A DNA stretch of 64,000 nt from Moritella sp. PE36 (lineage in GTDB: Bacteria; Pseudomonadota; Gammaproteobacteria; Enterobacterales; Moritellaceae): assembly GCF_000170855.1 (NCBI RefSeq), contig NZ_ABCQ01000014.1:36462-100461 (forward strand), read 5' to 3'. Shown piece after piece: positions 1 to 9,385 of this stretch. The notes beneath the pieces are model-generated. The model was not told the origin of the DNA, made no database searches, and saw nothing but the letters and a program-made list of their open reading frames with translations. A program made the translations under genes and the position numbers. Each line of letters starts with the position of its first letter. Within the stretch, counting starts at the first letter, position 1.

Positions 1-1915
1 ATATTTTATTCACCTCACCAAGCGCATCACTATTATTATCTTGTTCTTTAAAACCGATGGACTGGCGAACTGTTTCAGCTGCACCCGCATTCGTCGTCAT
101 CACCAGTATAATATTACGGAAGTCCGCTTTACGGCCATTATTATCCGTTAACGTACCGTTATCCATGACTTGTAATAACAAGTTAAACACATCCGGATGG
201 GCTTTTTCGATTTCATCTAAAAGCACAACTGCATGTGGCTGTTTGATAACCGCATCCGTTAATAAACCACCTTGATCATAACCAACATAACCAGGAGGCG
301 CACCGATCAGACGAGATACAGTATGACGTTCCATATACTCAGACATATCAAAACGAATTAGCTCAACACCCATTATTTTAGCTAAGCGTTGAGTCACCTC
401 GGTTTTACCGACACCCGTTGGACCAGCAAATAAGAATGAACCAATTGGTTTAGTCTCTGCACCAAGACCAGAACGAGATAAACGGATCGCATCAGTGAGA
501 ACTTCAATCGCTGGATCTTGACCAAACACAACCATCTTCAGGTTACGCTCTAAATTTTTAAGCACATCACGATCGTTTGATGAAACTGATTTTTCAGGAA
601 TTCGAGCCATTTTTGCAACAATAGACTCAATTTCACTGATACCAATTGTTTTCTTACGTTTATTCTCTGGTAATAAACGCTGTTTCGCCCCAGCTTCATC
701 CATTACATCAATTGCTTTATCAGGCAGTTGACGTTCGTTAATATACTTCGCAGATAATTCGGTGGCTGCACGTAGTGCTTTCGCGGTATAGCGTACATCA
801 TGATGTTCTTCGTAACGTGATTTCAACCCTTGCAGGATCTTCACCGTATCATCAATAGAGGGTTCCACTATGTCTACTTTTTGGAAACGTCGTGCCAATG
901 CACTATCTTTTTCAAAAATCTGGCTATATTCAGAATAGGTCGTCGAACCGATACAACGTAACGAACCATTACTGAGTAGTGGCTTAAGTAAGTTCGCGGC
1001 ATCCAGTTGGCCACCAGATGCGGCACCAGCACCGATGATGGTATGAATTTCATCAATGAATAAAATTGCATCATCATGTTTTTGTAACTGTTTCAATAAT
1101 GATTTAAAACGTTTTTCAAAGTCACCACGATATTTGGTACCGGCAAGCAGAGCGCCTAGATCAAGAGAGAACACCTGGGTATTTTTCATTACATCAGGCA
1201 CTTCTTTATTCACAATACGATATGCGAGACCTTCAGCTATTGCTGTTTTACCGACCCCAGCCTCACCCACTAACAATGGGTTGTTTTTACGACGGCGACA
1301 TAAGATTTGAATCGTACGAGTGAGTTCTTCATCGCGTCCAATCAATGGGTCAATGCGCCCTTCAACAACTAATTTATTTAAGTTCGCGGAGAAGTTTTCA
1401 AGTTTTGTCGATTGATCGTCACTATCATTAATCGCTTGTTCTGATGCATCCTGATTATCTTCAATCCCTGATTCTTCGTCGTTTTTACGAATACCATGTG
1501 AAATAAAATTAATCACGTCAAGACGACTCATGCCTGACTTCTTCAAAATATATGCAGCTTGTGACTCTTGTTCACTGAAAATAGCGACAAGCACATTGGC
1601 ACCTGTTACTTCATTATTCCCTGAAGATTGCACATGAAACACAGCACGTTGTAATACTCGCTGAAAACCAAGCGTCGGTTGTGTTTCTCTGTCTTCATCT
1701 GACTCAGGTAAAATAGGTGTTGTCTGTTCTAAAAAAAGAAGTAGTTCATCACGAATAGCATCGATATCACCAGAGCAGCCTTTGATTGCTTCGCAGGCCG
1801 ATTTGTTACTTAAGAGTGAAACGAGTAAGTGTTCGACCGTCATAAATTCATGACGATTTTCACGTGCAGTTTTAAACGCTTCATTTAGCGTAACTTCAAG
1901 ATCTTTGCTTAACAT
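1..1915 (-). CDS. clpA: ATP-dependent Clp protease ATP-binding subunit ClpA (3' end outside window)
   Basis: Encodes the AAA+ unfoldase that feeds substrates to the ClpP peptidase in the cytoplasm. The reading frame is open to the left edge, so about 638 N-terminal residues are present of the roughly 758 usual for ClpA. The start [14 protein letters not shown] matches the ClpA N-domain, and the two AAA modules follow. The start at 1915 is chosen over the in-frame ATG at 1921 because GGAG lies 6 bases before 1915 but directly abuts 1921. It lies 42 bp downstream of clpS, with divergent cspD beyond, which is the enterobacterial/vibrio arrangement. The C-terminus cannot be assessed. Confidence 0.96.
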   Translation of the reverse strand, partial: MLSKDLEVTLNEAFKTARENRHEFMTVEHLLVSLLSNKSACEAIKGCSGDIDAIRDELLLFLEQTTPILPESDEDRETQPTLGFQRVLQRAVFHVQSSGNNEVTGANVLVAIFSEQESQAAYILKKSGMSRLDVINFISHGIRKNDEESGIEDNQDASEQAINDSDDQSTKLENFSANLNKLVVEGRIDPLIGRDEELTRTIQILCRRRKNNPLLVGEAGVGKTAIAEGLAYRIVNKEVPDVMKNTQVFSLDLGALLAGTKYRGDFEKRFKSLLKQLQKHDDAILFIDEIHTIIGAGAASGGQLDAANLLKPLLSNGSLRCIGSTTYSEYSQIFEKDSALARRFQKVDIVEPSIDDTVKILQGLKSRYEEHHDVRYTAKALRAATELSAKYINERQLPDKAIDVMDEAGAKQRLLPENKRKKTIGISEIESIVAKMARIPEKSVSSNDRDVLKNLERNLKMVVFGQDPAIEVLTDAIRLSRSGLGAETKPIGSFLFAGPTGVGKTEVTQRLAKIMGVELIRFDMSEYMERHTVSRLIGAPPGYVGYDQGGLLTDAVIKQPHAVVLLDEIEKAHPDVFNLLLQVMDNGTLTDNNGRKADFRNIILVMTTNAGAAETVRQSIGFKEQDNNSDALGEVNKI

Positions 1916-1957
1916 AGGCATCTCCCTATAACTACGTGTTGCGTAATATTGCTATCA

Positions 1958-2272
1958 TTACGCTTGTTCCATGGTACATAATAAGGACTGTTCGTTATCT
2001 TTCGCATATTGCATCACCTGTGATACTTTTGTCTCGGCTATCTCAGCCGTAAATACACCACAAACACCCCTGCCCCGATGATGAACAGTTAACATGATCT
2101 GGTTAGCCTTATCTATATCCATAGAAAAAAACCTTTGTAGTACATCTACAACGAAATCCATTGGAGTATAGTCATCATTATTCAAAAACACTTTGTAAAA
2201 CGAAGGTGGTTTGAGTTCTAGCTCACTTTCTATACTTGTTTTGAAATCAATCAGTTCATCTAACTTACTCAT
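1958..2272 (-). CDS. clpS: ClpS, adaptor of the ClpAP protease
   Basis: Small adaptor that binds the ClpA N-domain and delivers N-degron substrates while blocking SsrA-tagged ones. At 104 residues it has normal length. The core [16 protein letters not shown] is the family signature: an N-degron-binding pocket followed by the helix with Phe/Val contacts. A later H-x-x-G-R-G segment is also typical. It sits upstream of clpA and is divergent from cspD, so it probably shares a transcript with clpA. Confidence 0.97.
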   Translation of the reverse strand: MSKLDELIDFKTSIESELELKPPSFYKVFLNNDDYTPMDFVVDVLQRFFSMDIDKANQIMLTVHHRGRGVCGVFTAEIAETKVSQVMQYAKDNEQSLLCTMEQA

Positions 2273-2366
2273 AATTCTATCTTAGTACCTATCAGAGATT
2301 TGGGCTAATAACTTTCAACCTTTCGACTAAGTTTACCCCATTTTAACCATTTTTAGGAATATTAAC

Positions 2367-2394
2367 TTGACTATAGTTGCGAATAAACTAAATT
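2367..2394 (+). promoter_or_regulatory. Candidate sigma70 promoter for cspD
   Basis: TTGACT (2367-2372) is followed 16 bases later by TAAATT (2389-2394). This would give a leader of about 135 nt before the cspD ATG. Assigned by eye from consensus only. Confidence 0.35.
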
Positions 2395-2410
2395 TATTAA
2401 CAAGATGAAT

Positions 2411-2453
2411 TATAACGTTAACATTCTAGCAACTTATAATGTTGATCGTTATA
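2411..2453 (+). promoter_or_regulatory. Inverted repeat in the cspD leader
   Basis: Arms of about 15-16 bp (TATAACGTTAACATT at 2411-2425 and AATGTTGATCGTTATA at 2438-2453) pair with one bulged base around a 12-nt loop. The element lies in the presumed 5' untranslated region of the cold-shock gene. It could be an RNA hairpin or an operator. Confidence 0.45.
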
Positions 2454-2536
2454 TACATCTATCACCCTTCTGATTAAAAGGGGGAAAGACAGTTCAGTAA
2501 TCAAACAATTTGCAATTAAAGAAAGGATGCAGAGGT

Positions 2537-2758
2537 ATGGCAACCGGTACGGTTAAATGGTTCAATAATGCGAAAGGATTCGGCTTCATTTGTCCTGAAT
2601 CTGGTGGCGATGATGTGTTCGCGCATTTTTCTATCATACAAATGGATGGATATCGCACATTAAAAGCAGGGCAACTGGTGGATTATGAAATAGACGAAGG
2701 ACCAAAAGGCTCTCACGCTGTTTCCATTTCAGCACATGAGACAAGCGAAATAAAATAA
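2537..2758 (+). CDS. cspD: Cold-shock-domain protein, CspD type
   Basis: A 73-residue single cold-shock domain that binds single-stranded nucleic acid. RNP1 (KGFGFI) and RNP2 (DVFAHFSII) motifs are intact, and the start MATGTVKWFNNAKGFGFI is typical. The ATG at 2537 is chosen because AAAGGA lies about 9 bases upstream. An in-frame TTG at 2510 would add nine atypical residues. The DxVFAHFS motif and location opposite clpS-clpA favour CspD, which in E. coli is a stationary-phase replication inhibitor, over a cold-inducible CspA. The function here is inferred. Confidence 0.93.
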   Translation: MATGTVKWFNNAKGFGFICPESGGDDVFAHFSIIQMDGYRTLKAGQLVDYEIDEGPKGSHAVSISAHETSEIK

Positions 2759-2778
2759 CTGGTCTTCTACCGTGATAC

Positions 2779-2802
2779 AAAGCAGCTTAGCTGCTTTTAT
2801 TT
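2779..2802 (+). terminator. Rho-independent terminator after cspD
   Basis: AAAGCAGC-TTA-GCTGCTTT stem (8 bp, 3-nt loop) followed by TATTTTAT. It lies 20 bp after the cspD stop and between convergent cspD and tamB. Confidence 0.8.
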
Positions 2803-2821
2803 TATGCGCTGAGGATTAAGA

Positions 2822-5800
2822 TTAACGACTAAACTTGTAATATAAATCGACAGCACTATCCACACCGCTCACTAACTCTATGTACAGCTTGGGTATGATC
2901 TCGTAGCGTACAACAACTTCACTCAAATCCGAAAATAAACCAATGCCATAACGGATCTGAACACCTGGTAGTACATAACCACTCACTTCCACCCGAGTAT
3001 CGTCGCCCTGTCCTCTCGTATCAATAGCAAAGTCTTTAACACCTAATGTATCACCTAAGAAACCGATAACGTCTTTACCTTGGCCTAGGCTGGAGCCTAC
3101 GAGCATTGTGGTGATAACAACATCCTGACTAGTTTCGTCTTCCGAGTTTATATCGCGACCACGCAATAAATACGAGATCATTCTGGTCTGCTGCATTTCT
3201 GGTTCTGAAAATATCGTGAATACAGGTTTCTTTACGGGTCCGATTAAGCGAATACCAACAACCACATTATCTTCGGTTAGCTCTGTATTACGTATTGCTT
3301 CAACATTAATATATGGGTTTTCAACCGAGCCAGAGAAAACAACCTGACCCTTACGAATATAGAGGTCTTGTCCAAACGAGCGGTAACGACCGTTTTCAAA
3401 CTGCAACATACCATCAGAAAACAAGTTACCATCTTCGTCAAGCACAATACTTATTGCACCAGTTATATTAGATTCTAACCCAAAAGAATCAATTTTAACG
3501 TTATCTAACAGTTTGATATTCACTTGAACATCAAGTGGGTAAGTTTGTTTTACCGTAAACTCATCTGAATCAATAATGATAACATCGTTAGAAACCTGAA
3601 TCGCACTTTGCGGTAATTTTTCAACTTTAATTAGCGCATAAGGTATGACAATATCGCCGGTTATTTTAGCCCCCTTATCGTCACCTTCAACTAGAATTTC
3701 AGGGCTGAAATGAAGTTTTAAGCCCTTATTATCGTCAAATTCGAAATTGTCACCATGTAACAACATTCGGTAGTTGAATTCATCCACCCACACAAGACTA
3801 CCCGTGATCTTTGCTAATCCCTTACCTGAATTAGCACTACCAGTAATACTGGCTCGTTCTCCGCTGGACTCGATACTGAATTGAAAGTTTTCCAACGTCA
3901 CAGGCAATTCATCACCCGCTAAATAGCCATTATTAACATTGAACTGACCAATAACCTCAGGCTTATCCAACGTACCTCCGACAATACCGGCACCAGAGAC
4001 AACACCATTAAGTACATCGACCTGATAAATCAAAGGTTCAATAAATGCTAAATCAATGTCCACGATATTTATATCACCACTCAATTCTCGGCTATCAAAG
4101 AGATCATCGATACGAATATCACTTGTCATCCCACCCAGCTCACGGGATTGAATATTAGTTTTTACGCTTACACTAGATTCGTCTAATCGAACCTGCATTG
4201 TTAGGGTGTCAAAATTTGCGGTACTACTTTCTTCTTCATTATAAATAAGTGCCGAGCCATCAGTGATACTCACTTCCGAGTTGAGCTGTAACGGTTGTCC
4301 TTTACCCCAAGTCACTTGACTAACAATATTCAGTAAACCTTCAATTTCAAGGTTATTGGCGGTTTCTAAACCCAGTTTATTAATATCATAGTCATGTAAT
4401 TGGAACTCAAACTTATCCGAATCTTCAAGTTTACCGTCAAAACCTAAACAGAATTTTGCTTCTTTTTCATTCCAACAATGTTGCTCAACAGAAAGGTAAT
4501 AGTCTTTATCAGAGAACGAAAGTTCGACATTGGGATCAACAATCCAATTTCCGTATTCAGAGTTAATACGTCCTTTCGTCACTTTGCCTCGCCAAACCTC
4601 TCCAAGCCAAGAGCCTGCCACCTTCAATACCGCGTTGTTTTTGTCATTTTCAATATTTAAACTAATACTGTTACTGCCATTGTCGGCTTTATAATCGACT
4701 GCGACCTTACTAATCAGCTGCTCACCAATGTTCAATTCTTCGCCCGACAGTGAGATCACGCCCTCTGGACGTTCCGTCAAACTGATTCGACCATTTAGAT
4801 CTGCGCGTGATAATTTATTATTTTCCAACGCCACATGATCTGCGAACAAATCGAAATTTAGCCAAGGTTTAGATTTATTACCTATAACAGTAAAATAACC
4901 AAACGCACTGCCTTTACTTCCAGCAAGATAGGGGGTTAATGATTTTACATCGACTTCTCCGCCTAACTTAAATTGCTCATTGATAATACCATCGAGTCGA
5001 ATAGAATCGTCACCATGGGAAAGAGAGAAACCATTCAAATGCCAATAAAGATCTTGATTTAACGTGAGTTTCCCTTGTAACGTTAATGGATAACTTGCTA
5101 TATCCGCAGCAACATTAATATCATGTATATCTACGCGCCAATCATTATCTGATTCGAGTTTAAAATCGACTTTCGCATCACCACTGGGCCGGAGTTTTAC
5201 TTCTGGCCAGTATTTATCTAACTGTACACCTTTCGTCTCTATGTCACTGCTAACCCGAATACCATCAACCCAATCTAGTTGTGCCGACGCAACGACAGTC
5301 CCGCCCAAAGTCTGAGCGTTTATGGTAGAAAACATTAATCCTTGCAAACTGCCCTTACCCTCTGCATCTAGATTAATTAACGGTGCATTATCAATGTCGA
5401 GTGAACCGGAAATAACGATATTATAATCATCTAAATCTCCTTGTAATGATAACGAACCGTCTTTTGTCTCTATATAAGCAGGTGACAGTAATGGCCAGCC
5501 TAAATGCTGCCAATTAGCATGGATCGTAAATGGTAAAGCAGGCTGTAATGGCGCTAATGAGGCGTCTATGTGGGTATTGAACGGCCCGGAGGTCTTAATC
5601 GCCAAGTCGATTTTATCAAGGCTGCCGCCCGCTTTTACGTCAATGACAAGGTGATTTAATAATTCGGGCTGTTTGAATGTCGTGCGGGCATTTACATACA
5701 AAGGATAACCTTGCTGTAATACAATATTTCCTTTTATGCTGGTATTAGCCTGGGGCATATCAACGACAAGTTTTTCAATGTTCACCTCACCGGCATCAAT

Positions 5801-6601
5801 AAAACCGATTAAATCGATTGCATTAAAATCAAGAAATAAGTCGTTAATCTGAAGTTTCGATTGCATCAATTTAGCGTCATGCACATCGACACGTAATGGA
5901 ATTGAGACCTGATAAAGCTCAAATTCATTTAATAATGCTGACACAGCATCTAATTGTTTATTAATTTCAACGCGAGCGATAGCTTGTTTCGTGCTTGCTA
6001 GCGCGTTGCTTTTTTCTGCCGTCAGCACTTGAACAAATACATTTGTCGTTTTGACTTGGGTAACCGAAATATCTCGTCCTGATAAATTCACCGCACCTTC
6101 AAGCCGATCGGCGGTTATTTTGGTATTAGCGATAACCACATTTATATTATGAATATCGATATTGGCAACACGAATGAAAATCGGGATGTCTAGCTGCCAG
6201 TCATTATTGGTAATGTTATCATCAAGTTCAGCAATACGTGTTAAGGCATCACTTAAATCTATGCCTAAAAGTACGCTGCGTTCTTTCTCAAGGGCCATCG
6301 AATAGCTGACGGCAGCAGCATTAATCGAATTGACACAAAGCTCACCACCGAATAAACAAGATAAATCGATATCGTAATCTAAATCTACAATTGAGAGCTG
6401 AAGTAAATCGCCTTGCCAGTCTATTTTTGTCCAGCGCGCTTGACTAAATACAGTGCCGTTATCAAGTTCAAGATACAGTGGTAACCCTGCGTTATTCAGT
6501 TTCTCAATAATGTATTGGTTACCGGCATGGCTACCAAGCAATGCGGTAATGCTGCCAAGCATTAAAATCAGTAAAACAAACGTGATTTGAAGAAAACGCA
6601 T
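2822..6601 (-). CDS. tamB: Translocation and assembly module inner-membrane subunit TamB (AsmA/DUF490 family)
   Basis: A 1259-residue protein, the same length as E. coli TamB. It has one N-terminal signal anchor (residues about 5-27) followed by a very long beta-rich periplasmic domain of the AsmA-like kind. The C-terminal DUF490 domain ends in an aromatic residue-rich strand (VDLYYKFSR). TamB spans the periplasm and works with the outer-membrane barrel TamA in autotransporter insertion and/or phospholipid transport. Its ATG overlaps the tamA stop by one base (TAATG), so the two are translationally coupled. Confidence 0.95.
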   Translation of the reverse strand: MRFLQITFVLLILMLGSITALLGSHAGNQYIIEKLNNAGLPLYLELDNGTVFSQARWTKIDWQGDLLQLSIVDLDYDIDLSCLFGGELCVNSINAAAVSYSMALEKERSVLLGIDLSDALTRIAELDDNITNNDWQLDIPIFIRVANIDIHNINVVIANTKITADRLEGAVNLSGRDISVTQVKTTNVFVQVLTAEKSNALASTKQAIARVEINKQLDAVSALLNEFELYQVSIPLRVDVHDAKLMQSKLQINDLFLDFNAIDLIGFIDAGEVNIEKLVVDMPQANTSIKGNIVLQQGYPLYVNARTTFKQPELLNHLVIDVKAGGSLDKIDLAIKTSGPFNTHIDASLAPLQPALPFTIHANWQHLGWPLLSPAYIETKDGSLSLQGDLDDYNIVISGSLDIDNAPLINLDAEGKGSLQGLMFSTINAQTLGGTVVASAQLDWVDGIRVSSDIETKGVQLDKYWPEVKLRPSGDAKVDFKLESDNDWRVDIHDINVAADIASYPLTLQGKLTLNQDLYWHLNGFSLSHGDDSIRLDGIINEQFKLGGEVDVKSLTPYLAGSKGSAFGYFTVIGNKSKPWLNFDLFADHVALENNKLSRADLNGRISLTERPEGVISLSGEELNIGEQLISKVAVDYKADNGSNSISLNIENDKNNAVLKVAGSWLGEVWRGKVTKGRINSEYGNWIVDPNVELSFSDKDYYLSVEQHCWNEKEAKFCLGFDGKLEDSDKFEFQLHDYDINKLGLETANNLEIEGLLNIVSQVTWGKGQPLQLNSEVSITDGSALIYNEEESSTANFDTLTMQVRLDESSVSVKTNIQSRELGGMTSDIRIDDLFDSRELSGDINIVDIDLAFIEPLIYQVDVLNGVVSGAGIVGGTLDKPEVIGQFNVNNGYLAGDELPVTLENFQFSIESSGERASITGSANSGKGLAKITGSLVWVDEFNYRMLLHGDNFEFDDNKGLKLHFSPEILVEGDDKGAKITGDIVIPYALIKVEKLPQSAIQVSNDVIIIDSDEFTVKQTYPLDVQVNIKLLDNVKIDSFGLESNITGAISIVLDEDGNLFSDGMLQFENGRYRSFGQDLYIRKGQVVFSGSVENPYINVEAIRNTELTEDNVVVGIRLIGPVKKPVFTIFSEPEMQQTRMISYLLRGRDINSEDETSQDVVITTMLVGSSLGQGKDVIGFLGDTLGVKDFAIDTRGQGDDTRVEVSGYVLPGVQIRYGIGLFSDLSEVVVRYEIIPKLYIELVSGVDSAVDLYYKFSR

Positions 6602-8385
6602 TACAATTCAGGTCCAATATACAAGTGAAAAGTATACTTAGTATCAGTATCAGAATTAACCGGCACCGCAAAGTCAACTTTAACAGGGCCGATCGGTGTC
6701 ATCCAGCGAATACCAGTACCCACACCAATACTAATAGGTTCGGAGAAATCATTGGTTGAAGTACCTGCATCTACAAAAAGGCCAATTCGCCATTTCTCAG
6801 CAAACTGATAACCGTACTCAAACGAACCCACCGTTAGATATCGACCACCGATATAGGCATCTGCCGCATCAACAGGCGTAACCGTTTCATATTGATAACC
6901 ACGGATACTCTGGCTACCACCAGCAAAAAAACGCATTGAAGCAGGCACACTTTCAATTTCATCGACATAGATAGCACCAAGATCCACTCGCGTAGTAAAA
7001 AAGTGAGTTCGATCAAGAGAGCGTAAATACTTCGTTCTGCTTTGTACTTTAGCCATGTTAATGTCAGCGCCCCAATAACGACTAGCCACTTCAAAATTAA
7101 ACAGTTGTTGATTACCCCAATACGGATCGACACCACCGCGTTGTTTTGTTCGCGCAAAACTGACACCAGGTAACACCATAATGCTACTACCAACTTGACT
7201 CGCTTGAGTAAAATCTTCTTGTTCAAATTTGACAAACCAAGTACGTAACCATTTTGATTCTAGTTCAAATTGACGCTGTAACTGTAACGTAAACAGTTTA
7301 CTTTCGGTGTCTTCATTGTCTTTACGTTGATAACCAAATTGAATTTTAGCGATGTTAGTGATTGGATCTTCAATGGGAATATCATAGTTAAAGGTAAATT
7401 CTTGCTGTACTGTCGAATACTCAAATTCTGCAGAGACACTGTCACCGCGATTGTTGATCCAAGGTTTCTTCCAGCCTAACGTCCCTCTAAAACCGACATC
7501 ACTCAAAAAACCGACACCAACCTCATAAGTATTGCTGGGATGGTTAATCACAGTGATCACGATTGGGACTTTACCGTCTTTCCTGGCGTTAATATCAGGC
7601 ACGACAGAGGCCGACTGGAAATAACGACTGTTGAACAACGCTAAACTATACTCAGCAACTAAATGCGACTCATAGGCTTGCCCTAACTGAAAGGTGGCTA
7701 ATTCAGTGACGACAGTCCCAGACTTGGTTTGATTAGATAACACCGAATCACCAAATACATATCGCTGCTTACTGTCGAAAATAAGATCGACATCCGCACT
7801 ATTCTTCTTAATGCTAACACGCACTTCACTTTGCGCCCACTTACCGTCAAAGTAGCCCCGTGCTAATGCTAATTTTGTAATTGCAGCTTTGAATTGGTCA
7901 TAATCTTGATGCGATAAATAAGTTCCGGACTTAAGCGGCACAGTACTAAGCAGATCTGAAAAAGCAGGATCATTGCCCGCGTCACCGTTGATCCGAATAT
8001 TAACCTTTGCAAGTTTAATTCTGTCGCCAAGTTTGATGTCGATAAATACAATGAGTTCATCATCATCTAGCGTCAGGTTAACCGTCGTTTCTGACTGATA
8101 AAAACCGAATACTTGGATAGATTCAATGATATGTTTTCGGACTTTAGATTCAAAATAACTGTAGTTATTACCTTTGGGTGTAGATATTGTCGACAAATAA
8201 GAATTAACGTTATCCTCGATAGCACCGGAGACACCTTTAATTTCGAAATCAACACTTGAGACAGCAAACGCAGAAGGAGAAAAAACAGAAGAATATAACA
8301 ATAGCATCAATGCGAACGGAGCGGGTAATTTCACTAACTGAGGCCTTAACTTAGCACAGTTCAAATATAGAATAGTACTTTCCAT
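6601..8385 (-). CDS. tamA: Translocation and assembly module outer-membrane subunit TamA (Omp85 family)
   Basis: A 594-residue Omp85-family protein. It has a signal peptide ending near SPSAFA, three POTRA-like repeats over about residues 45-280, and a C-terminal 16-strand barrel with the RGY segment (SIRGYQYE) that marks this superfamily. It partners TamB, with which it forms an operon. The ATG at 8385 gives an unusually long, partly polar N-terminus and lacks a clear Shine-Dalgarno. A GTG at 8334 (AAGG 9 bases upstream) would give a more ordinary signal peptide and may be the true start. Confidence 0.93.
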   Translation of the reverse strand: MESTILYLNCAKLRPQLVKLPAPFALMLLLYSSVFSPSAFAVSSVDFEIKGVSGAIEDNVNSYLSTISTPKGNNYSYFESKVRKHIIESIQVFGFYQSETTVNLTLDDDELIVFIDIKLGDRIKLAKVNIRINGDAGNDPAFSDLLSTVPLKSGTYLSHQDYDQFKAAITKLALARGYFDGKWAQSEVRVSIKKNSADVDLIFDSKQRYVFGDSVLSNQTKSGTVVTELATFQLGQAYESHLVAEYSLALFNSRYFQSASVVPDINARKDGKVPIVITVINHPSNTYEVGVGFLSDVGFRGTLGWKKPWINNRGDSVSAEFEYSTVQQEFTFNYDIPIEDPITNIAKIQFGYQRKDNEDTESKLFTLQLQRQFELESKWLRTWFVKFEQEDFTQASQVGSSIMVLPGVSFARTKQRGGVDPYWGNQQLFNFEVASRYWGADINMAKVQSRTKYLRSLDRTHFFTTRVDLGAIYVDEIESVPASMRFFAGGSQSIRGYQYETVTPVDAADAYIGGRYLTVGSFEYGYQFAEKWRIGLFVDAGTSTNDFSEPISIGVGTGIRWMTPIGPVKVDFAVPVNSDTDTKYTFHLYIGPEL

Positions 8386-8460
8386 GTAAAGGAAAATGAT
8401 GAGTAACAGATTAGTCTAATTAGTATAAAAAAACAATGACGTGGTATTTACTACACCATT

Positions 8461-8537
8461 GTATATGCCCAAGCTACTTCGAGCAGCACAATCAGTAAAC
8501 CTCTGATATAACATCTTGAAGTAGTTTGGGTATATTA
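8461..8537. repeat. Imperfect palindromic repeat with TATACCCAAGCTACTTCAAG arms
   Basis: Two 23-bp arms (8461-8483 and 8515-8537) are inverted with about three mismatches around a 31-bp spacer. It fills most of the tamA-kinase gap and ends right at the stop of the kinase gene. A single arm recurs at 26806-26824, so this is a dispersed element. It may act as a transcript hairpin between the two leftward genes. Confidence 0.7.
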
Positions 8538-8538
8538 A

Positions 8539-9177
8539 CTAAAGGCCTTCGCTAATAATACGCTTAGCTAAGGTTGTTGGGCAACCAAACTCGGTCCAAT
8601 CTTCAGTCAGTAGCACGGTGTCATATTTACGGCAAATGTGCGGTAAAAATGTGTCATGGCAATCAGAAATTAATTGCAGATAATCACGTGGCGTACCTTG
8701 CTCGGCATCACGAGCGCGTGAAAGCATACGTGTATAAGCCGTTTCAGCGTCACAACGTAGATATACAACAGCCGATACGCGCGGGTAATCGACTAGTTTA
8801 GTCTGGATATCGTAATAATAATCAAGATCTTTGCCATCAGGGCGGCAAGCTTCTGCTAGATTCGCTTGGCAGAATACCAGGTCAGAGAATAATGAACGCT
8901 CAATAATGTAATTAAACGCAGGGTCCAAATCTTTACAGATATCAGATCTTTTGTTGGTAATGTAGCGCTGAAATTCAATGCGGCGTGCAGGATCAACCGT
9001 AAACGCTTGTAATAAGCGTTGAAATTCAGGGTCTGAATCAACATCTTCTAATATTAACTGCCAGTCGGCGTTATCATGTTCTGTTAATTCTTTAGCCAAC
9101 AAAGGTAGCAATGTTGATTTACCGACACCGATATTACCTTCAATTGCGACTAGTTTAAACGTTTGCTCATTACTCAT
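8539..9177 (-). CDS. Deoxynucleoside kinase (deoxyadenosine/deoxyguanosine kinase family)
   Basis: A 212-residue P-loop kinase that phosphorylates deoxyribonucleosides for salvage. It has the Walker A GNIGVGKS at residues 15-22, the ERS motif (IIERSLFSD, equivalent to DRS) and the Arg-rich LID segment (RMLSRARDAEQG). The ATG at 9177 is preceded by AGG at good spacing. The gene runs in the same direction as tamA across the palindromic repeat. The exact substrate cannot be read from sequence. Confidence 0.9.
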   Translation of the reverse strand: MSNEQTFKLVAIEGNIGVGKSTLLPLLAKELTEHDNADWQLILEDVDSDPEFQRLLQAFTVDPARRIEFQRYITNKRSDICKDLDPAFNYIIERSLFSDLVFCQANLAEACRPDGKDLDYYYDIQTKLVDYPRVSAVVYLRCDAETAYTRMLSRARDAEQGTPRDYLQLISDCHDTFLPHICRKYDTVLLTEDWTEFGCPTTLAKRIISEGL

Positions 9178-9385
9178 TATAAAACCTATGATGCTAATAT
9201 AAGCGGAAGATTATAGCATATCGACAGGGCTATCCAAGCTCAAGCATGTTTAAATACTAAGCAGTTTAATAAATTAAGTCTGATTTATTTATCCGTTAAC
9301 GTAAATGATACATTCACCTAAGTTATTTATTCCTGTATAATATGCCGCCTTAATGAGGCATATTGCCCAGTTGCTAGGATATCCA

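Noticed and set aside
6834..7445. Alternative frames inside tamA (6834-7235, 7260-7445, 7869-8267)
   Set aside because: Out-of-frame shadows of tamA on the same strand, with no family features.
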